DNA of 64,000 nt from Myotis daubentonii (lineage: Eukaryota > Chordata > Mammalia > Chiroptera > Vespertilionidae), in the NCBI RefSeq assembly GCF_963259705.1, contig NC_081844.1, positions 37,823,341 through 37,887,340 on the forward strand, written 5' to 3'. Numbering within the stretch: the first letter of the stretch is position 1; each line of letters starts with the position of its first letter. The position numbers were made by a program, and so were the translations under genes. A model generated the notes under the pieces. It ran no database searches, was not told the DNA's origin, and was given only the letters and a program-made list of their open reading frames with translations. Shown piece by piece: positions 58,853 through 64,000 of this stretch.

Positions 58853-60044
58853 TCGTTAGTCGGTCTATTATTCGCTCACTGTGTGTGGATCACTGATTCG
58901 AGCTCCTTAAAAAGGCAAGGGAAGCTCATCGCCCGCACCGAGGGGAGCGCCGCACACGCTGTGAAGTCCTCCCCAGTTTGCAGACATGAGCACAGCAACT
59001 TCGTGGGAATGGAGAGCCAGACGGAGGAGCTCACGACATGTCCACACAACATCTGGGAAACCTCTGCCCGTGGAAGTTGCTGTTCCTCCAGTGGGCACCT
59101 GGCGCGATCTGGCCTGAAGAAACAGCCCTCCAGATGAGGCCTGCCTCATCGTGGGCCGGGTCCCTACCTGCCAACTTCCCTTACCCTTTCTCAATGGGCA
59201 TGAATCCTGTGCCCACGCGCTCAGCCTCCTTGCTGGCGCCTTTCATTACTCCATTGCTCCCACATCTGTCCACCCTTTGGCATCAGTCTTCCTCTGAACA
59301 CCTCCTGCCTTGTGGCTTCCTGGCCCTGGAACTGTCAGTGGTTGGCCATTACTTATTGTGACATGCGTGGTAAGCCAGACTTGTGCAGGTACAGAAATGT
59401 GAATCTCTCTGAAGTCAGACATGTCCAGTCATCCTTCCCACCCCAATGGGTCTGTGATGGGGCTGTCACCCAGGTCCTGCCCGAGGGAGGGTTTTCGCAG
59501 GAACCAGAGCAGCCCTGTGTCCGTCCGCTGAGCGCTTTGGGAAGGAAATGTCACATGTGCAGGATGTGGGCCGACCCTTGCTCTTACTATTCATACCCCC
59601 CCTCACCCCTCACCCCAGCTGCAGGTGCCAGAGCCCACATGTGAGGGAGGCGGTTAGGGGCTTGGCCTGAGGGGAGTGAGCCAGGCCTTGAAGTCAGAGC
59701 TGCGCTGCTATTACTTAGGAGGCTATACTGATGACCGGTGCGCTGATCGTGACCCGTAGGAAGGTCAGGCGGCCTCCTGATGGATGAAGCTGCTGCCCCT
59801 CCTGTGGGTGACACTGCAGGAAGCTTTCTGTCATTTTCTCTGGGTGGCTGTCATAGAGTAGCTAACCTCCCAGCACCCAAGGGGACCCCGTGGGGCTACC
59901 GCGTCTGTTTCCAGTGTCAGCAAAAGGCAGCCAGGCCTGAGGCTTTGGCTTTGGAGCGATTCTAATGCCTTCCCACCAGGACCGGGTCTGGGGCTCTGGA
60001 CAAGTCATTTACTTCTGACTCTGGGCACCAGCCTCCTTGGAGGC

Positions 60045-60063
60045 GGGGGGGGGGGGGGGGGGG
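60045..60063. repeat. Poly-G run of 19 bases
   Basis: Nineteen consecutive G followed by C and five more G. It could form a G-quadruplex on the plus strand. Runs like this are also a common place for length errors. Confidence 0.95.
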
Positions 60064-60994
60064 CGGGGGTTGAACCTGAAACTCAGAGGGCCTGCACTGT
60101 GCAGGGTCTGCTGGGAACCCGGCGGATGCAGGGAACAATGGAGGCGCCATCACTGCAGATTCGGGGTTTGGGTTGGTCTGGGTGTGCAGGGCTCTGACCA
60201 TGTCTGCGAGGCCCACGCTGCTCTCAGCTGCTCCCGAGGCAAGCGAAGATCTGGGCTGCCAAGAGGCAGGCGATGGGCCGCAGAACTTGGAAGAGCAGGC
60301 AGATTTTGTACAGCTATAGCATTTCTTTCCTTACTTTGTAAAAATTATATAATACCAAAACATCTTGTGAAAACAGATACAAGCCATCAATAATTCCACC
60401 AACTTCACATTTTTTACCCAAGAGCTGCTTGTCTTGGTTCACATGATGCATTTTTTTTCATCGCTGGAAACTTGAAAGATAGATGACTTCGGAGTCTGCT
60501 TTTTTTTCTTTCTTTCTTCCTTTGTTTTCTTCATCACGACATAGACATCTTTCCCACAGCTACACGGCTTCACAATGATCATTTCTGAGGCGGCAATAAT
60601 ATTTCATTGTATAACTCTATTTCACCATTTCAAATAGACGTTTAGTCACTTCCCCTTTTTTAAACACTAGCGAGGACTATGATTAAAACAAAATGCCATG
60701 TAGCCGGCAGAGGTGTTCTGAACATCACGGTGCAACTGAAGACTATTCTTTCCTAATCCCTTCAAGGAATGACAATGACATAGGGAGACAGAATGCTTGT
60801 TTGGGGGTGGACTTGGAATTGCAGGGTGACAGTGCCGGAGTTTTCATCTCCTCTCATCTAGTTCCCTTGTGTCAGCAGCTATATTCACTGGCCAGGATTA
60901 CTGATGTGGTCTTTGGCCGGAGAACAGACTTTCCTCTCTGTGAAATGAAATGACTCATAAGGAAACAAAACCCAAGGGTTTGGCCTCATTTGTC

Positions 60995-61175
60995 CCATAG
61001 TTTCAACCAAAGCTCTTAATCAGAGGTCCGTGAATCGTTGCGGGCAGGAAGGGGTCCTGAAACGGCACAAAATTCGACATGTATGTGCATAAGTGTATTT
61101 TCTGGGGAGAGTGTCTATAATCTCAGCAGATTCTCAAGCAGGCTGTGGCCCCAAAATGTTTTGAAAAACAACTGC
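60995..61175. repeat. Old MITE-like repeat, family not named
   Basis: CAAAGCTCTTAATCAGAGGT, CCGTGAATCGTTGCGGGC, GTATTTTCTGGGGAGAGTGT, GCAGATTCTCAAGCAGGCTG and AATGTTTTGAAAAACAACTG have the layout of a dispersed DNA-transposon-derived repeat. Related to 58138-58325. Confidence 0.45.
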
Positions 61176-61179
61176 TGAT

Positions 61180-61188
61180 CTATCTATC

Positions 61189-61240
<52 letters not shown>

Positions 61241-61252
61241 CTATCTCTCTCC
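61180..61252. repeat. (CTAT)n microsatellite
   Basis: About 17 CTAT units with one CATCTAT interruption near the start. Probably polymorphic. Confidence 0.97.
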
Positions 61253-61344
61253 TCCCTGACTCCCCACCCCTCATTTTTGGGAGCCTGGGATTAAAATGAA
61301 AGAATCCTAAAGATATGTGTCTACATACAGAGCCCCACCGGTGA

Positions 61345-61475
61345 GTTGGGGAACATATTATCCCCAACTTAAAGATGAGGAAACTGAGGCTCAGAAGCAC
61401 TTCTAAGGGCACACAGCTGGCACGTGGGGAGCCCTGGATTTGAACACAAGTCTGCCTCACTGCCAAGCCTGGGTG
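61345..61475 (-). repeat. MIR copy
   Basis: Antisense MIR: AACTTAAAGATGAGGAAACT, GAGGCTCAGAAGCACTTCTA, GGCACACAGCTGGCACGTGG, CCTGGATTTGAACACAAGTC. Confidence 0.85.
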
Positions 61476-62639
61476 TGCATACTCATTATGCCAAAGTACC
61501 TTTTGGTTAAGAGAGTTGCTTCTATTTTACCTTCTTTAACCAAAGGTAATTGCTGATGTGTTAGAGAGATTCTGCCATGATTAAGGCCACCCATGGTTCT
61601 TGACTAAAGGAAATGTTTTGGCATCTTTCAAGGCCTTGCATTTCTCTCCAAGGAGTTGGGCTGACACAGAAATATTTGTGGTTGGTTAACTGTTCTCTCC
61701 TGCTACAACCATTAACCATAGGAGGTGAACTGTGTTTATCAAACTGAAATGTTATCACTCAAGGCTTAAGGAGACAAAGTAAGATTGAAATTCAAGAGAC
61801 CAAACCCAATGGGTGGGAGACTTCAGCCCACAATTTCCTAAACACCATTGGGTCTTTTCAAACATATGTTTTTATTAACAACAAACTACTTAGCTCCACT
61901 GAGTGACTTTGGCTATCTACATATGTTTGATTCCCTTCTCTCTTAGTAATCCTTTCCTACATCTTTTAAAACTCCAGCCTGCATACCTGGAGGCAAAGAA
62001 GATGGGGCATAATTCAATTTCATGTCTCCTTGTTTCCTTTGGGAATCTCTGCCAAATTAACCCCTCATTACTACTGAACACTGGCAGCCCTTAAAGGGAA
62101 AGGGCTTTCTGAAATATGGGAAATAAACCTGCAACAAAAGACTAAATTTTAATTTCATCTTGGGCTTCTTAGATGTAATACATTAAACATTAGGTTAATG
62201 TGTCTTGTTGGGCCCAAAGTTTTGACTAACAATCAATAATCAGGATATAGAATAACACCAGCTTTGGTATAAATGACATCTGCCTACTGTTGTCTTAGTA
62301 AATTCATCTGTTTACTCGTTATGACAGTGGGTTAATGAGGGGAGGTGAATAAGTAGGCATTTATTTATGTTCAGGTTTTCCCCAATTGATTGATTGATTC
62401 GTTTGTTCATTCATTCAAAAGAGAAAGATTTACTGCAACGCTGATGTTTCAAATGCTGAGATGGGCCCTGAAAAAAACAAGTAGTTCCTCCCCTTGAGGC
62501 TCTCACAAGGAGCCTAATTCAGAAGGCAAACTTTAAACAAAAGGCCCAATGTCCCATGGCTGGGGGGGTAAGAAATACTGTGGGCCAGCACTTGTTTCTT
62601 GATGGTTTGGGGTTATTGCTATAATGTATCACTATGCCA

Positions 62640-62725
62640 TGCTATAATAATAATAACTGACACTGGGTGCTTACTGTGTGTGAAGGTACCCTTCTAAGTA
62701 CAGCCTATATACCATCTTGTTCAAT
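62640..62725 (-). repeat. MIR fragment
   Basis: Antisense MIR 3' side: ATAATAACTGACACTGGGTG, CTTACTGTGTGTGAAGGTAC, CCTTCTAAGTACAGCCTATA. Confidence 0.6.
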
Positions 62726-63454
62726 AGAAAATCATTCAGAGACTTCCTTTCATTTGGTTTTTGTGCCTTTGCCTCATCTTATAGATAAGTCCAGATTATT
62801 CATTTTCAAGGTTTTGGGGGCAACATAACAGGATTCTCTTTCTAAAAAAATTATTTATTCAAGAAAGGCTGAAGCAAGGCTCTCTCAAAAAACTTTTTGG
62901 CTCCAGATAGAATTTTTATTTCCATGGTTTATCACAATTTACCTGATCCCTCACTTCCATGGCCCTGCCTGGATTAGCCTCCGGCATCGAACCCCAGCAG
63001 AACTTACTTGAGTCCCAGAGTGCAGAGTGCTGGGCCTGGCTGAGGCTGCTGAAGATACGGTGTGGTTGCCTCAGGAACCAGGACCTCCCATTTTAAAGTG
63101 TGTGCCACTGGGTTGGGAGGCGAAGATGGCAAAGGCAGGGGAACGAGGCTGTGGGTGGCAGAAATGAAGACCCGTGATGCACGGACCATGAAGAAGGCAG
63201 AGAGGGAGTCAAGAGGAGAAGAGAAACCAGAGCGTTGCTCCTAATAGGATCTCCATGTCACTGCCTCGGGCCCCTTTGGGTAATGAGAATGCAGGGACAG
63301 GACCAACTCCAAGACCCATATCCATGTCCCATCCTCATTCTCTGCAGCTCAGCGAGTCCAGGTTCCCACTGAGACTCTGCTGTTCCTCTGTGCCCCCATA
63401 AATCTGCAGTGGAATCAAGGGAGGGCTGGGGGCCACATGGAGACCATCCATCCA

Positions 63455-63525
63455 AAGCCCACACCTTACAGACGAGGGGACAGAAGCAATGAGGTGAAGT
63501 GACTCACCCAACATTGCACCATGAG
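63455..63525 (-). repeat. MIR fragment
   Basis: Short antisense core: CCTTACAGACGAGGGGACAG, AGTGACTCACCCAACATTGC. Confidence 0.55.
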
Positions 63526-64000
63526 TAATCCAATGATGCCCTTCAGACATTACAAGATGGTCAAGTGCCCTCTGGACAGCCAGAAAGGGGTAGATGTGCT
63601 CAGTACAGGTTGGGGGCATTTATCAAGTTCCAGGTTATTTAAACATGGTAAGCTGGCGGACCAGGAATCCCTTATTGTATAACAGAGCTCTGTATGAGCA
63701 AGAATGTGGGCAGCCAGAGCAGCCCACTGCCCAGCCCAGCTGGATTTCAGCTTAGCGTAACTTGGAGAAGTCTGTGCCTTGGAGAGTGTTTAACTAATTG
63801 GCCTGTCTTTTGTGAGGGAAATATTTGGAATTTTTTATAGGTCACAGTGGCTGTGGTATTTTATTATACTTAACCTGATAAAATCTGTAATAAATATCCA
63901 AAAGAATTCAAAGCAAAGTCTCAGAGAGTTATTTGTATACCCATTTTCATAGCAGCGTTATTAATACTAGCCATGGTTGAATGAATAAATAATAGATTAT

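Larger units (their letters stand above)
51241..64000. other. Intergenic block to the right edge, possibly FAM167A-BLK spacer
   Basis: No coding exon is recognised. The segments 51250-52320, 52600-53510, 53700-54370, 54880-55630, 56120-57060, 58860-60040, 60070-60990, 61480-62630 and 62730-64000 hold no feature I can name beyond weak repeat traces. By human synteny BLK would lie to the right on the plus strand. Its first exon is non-coding and could not be recognised by eye. Confidence 0.5.

Noticed and set aside
57045..64000. A first exon of BLK near the right edge
   Set aside because: Expected from human synteny, but the first BLK exon is non-coding and no recognisable BLK protein segment appears; no support beyond position.

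Overview
The window is nuclear DNA from a mammal, most likely a vespertilionid (vesper) bat. The lineage call rests on about thirteen tRNA-derived Ves SINEs, three SPIN-type hAT transposons (CAGTGGTTCTCAACC termini) and a non-autonomous hAT with CAGTGATGGCGAACC termini and a perfect 8-bp target duplication. Ves SINEs are a bat family. SPIN and this kind of hAT are known from Myotis and relatives. Ancient mammalian MIR, L2, L1, MaLR and MER5 fragments fill much of the rest.

Only one protein-coding gene can be supported: FAM167A on the minus strand. Its last coding exon is at 1361-1624 and its first coding exon at 16054-16422, joined across a 14.4-kb GT-AG intron to give a 210-residue protein. 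The left edge (1-1360) is probably its 3' UTR. A CpG island at about 33.36-34.01 kb, with an RFX-type X-box, is the best candidate for its promoter, which would make 16.4-33.3 kb 5'-UTR introns. In human, FAM167A lies divergently beside BLK at 8p23.1. The right part of the window (34-64 kb) is therefore probably the FAM167A-BLK intergenic region, although no BLK coding exon is recognisable here.

Layout: 1-1.36 kb probable 3' UTR; 1.36-1.62 kb last coding exon; 1.63-16.05 kb intron with SPIN, hAT, MER5, L1 and Ves insertions and a 27/28-bp minisatellite; 16.05-16.42 kb first coding exon; 16.4-33.3 kb probable 5' introns with an old LTR-like block; 33.4-34.0 kb CpG island; 34-64 kb repeat-rich non-coding DNA. 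The last part holds a Ves dimer mobilised as one unit, a Tigger-like element, a CpG-enriched unique patch near 42 kb, a 44-bp inverted repeat pair, a three-level L1/MaLR/Ves nest and a Ves-in-Ves nest with a possible 3' transduction.

No tRNA gene, rRNA gene, CRISPR array or new multi-gene system was seen. Most open frames are short, overlap repeats or lack recognisable homology. The most interesting observations concern how the mobile elements are arranged. Family names and percentages were judged by eye from memory of consensus sequences, not by database search.
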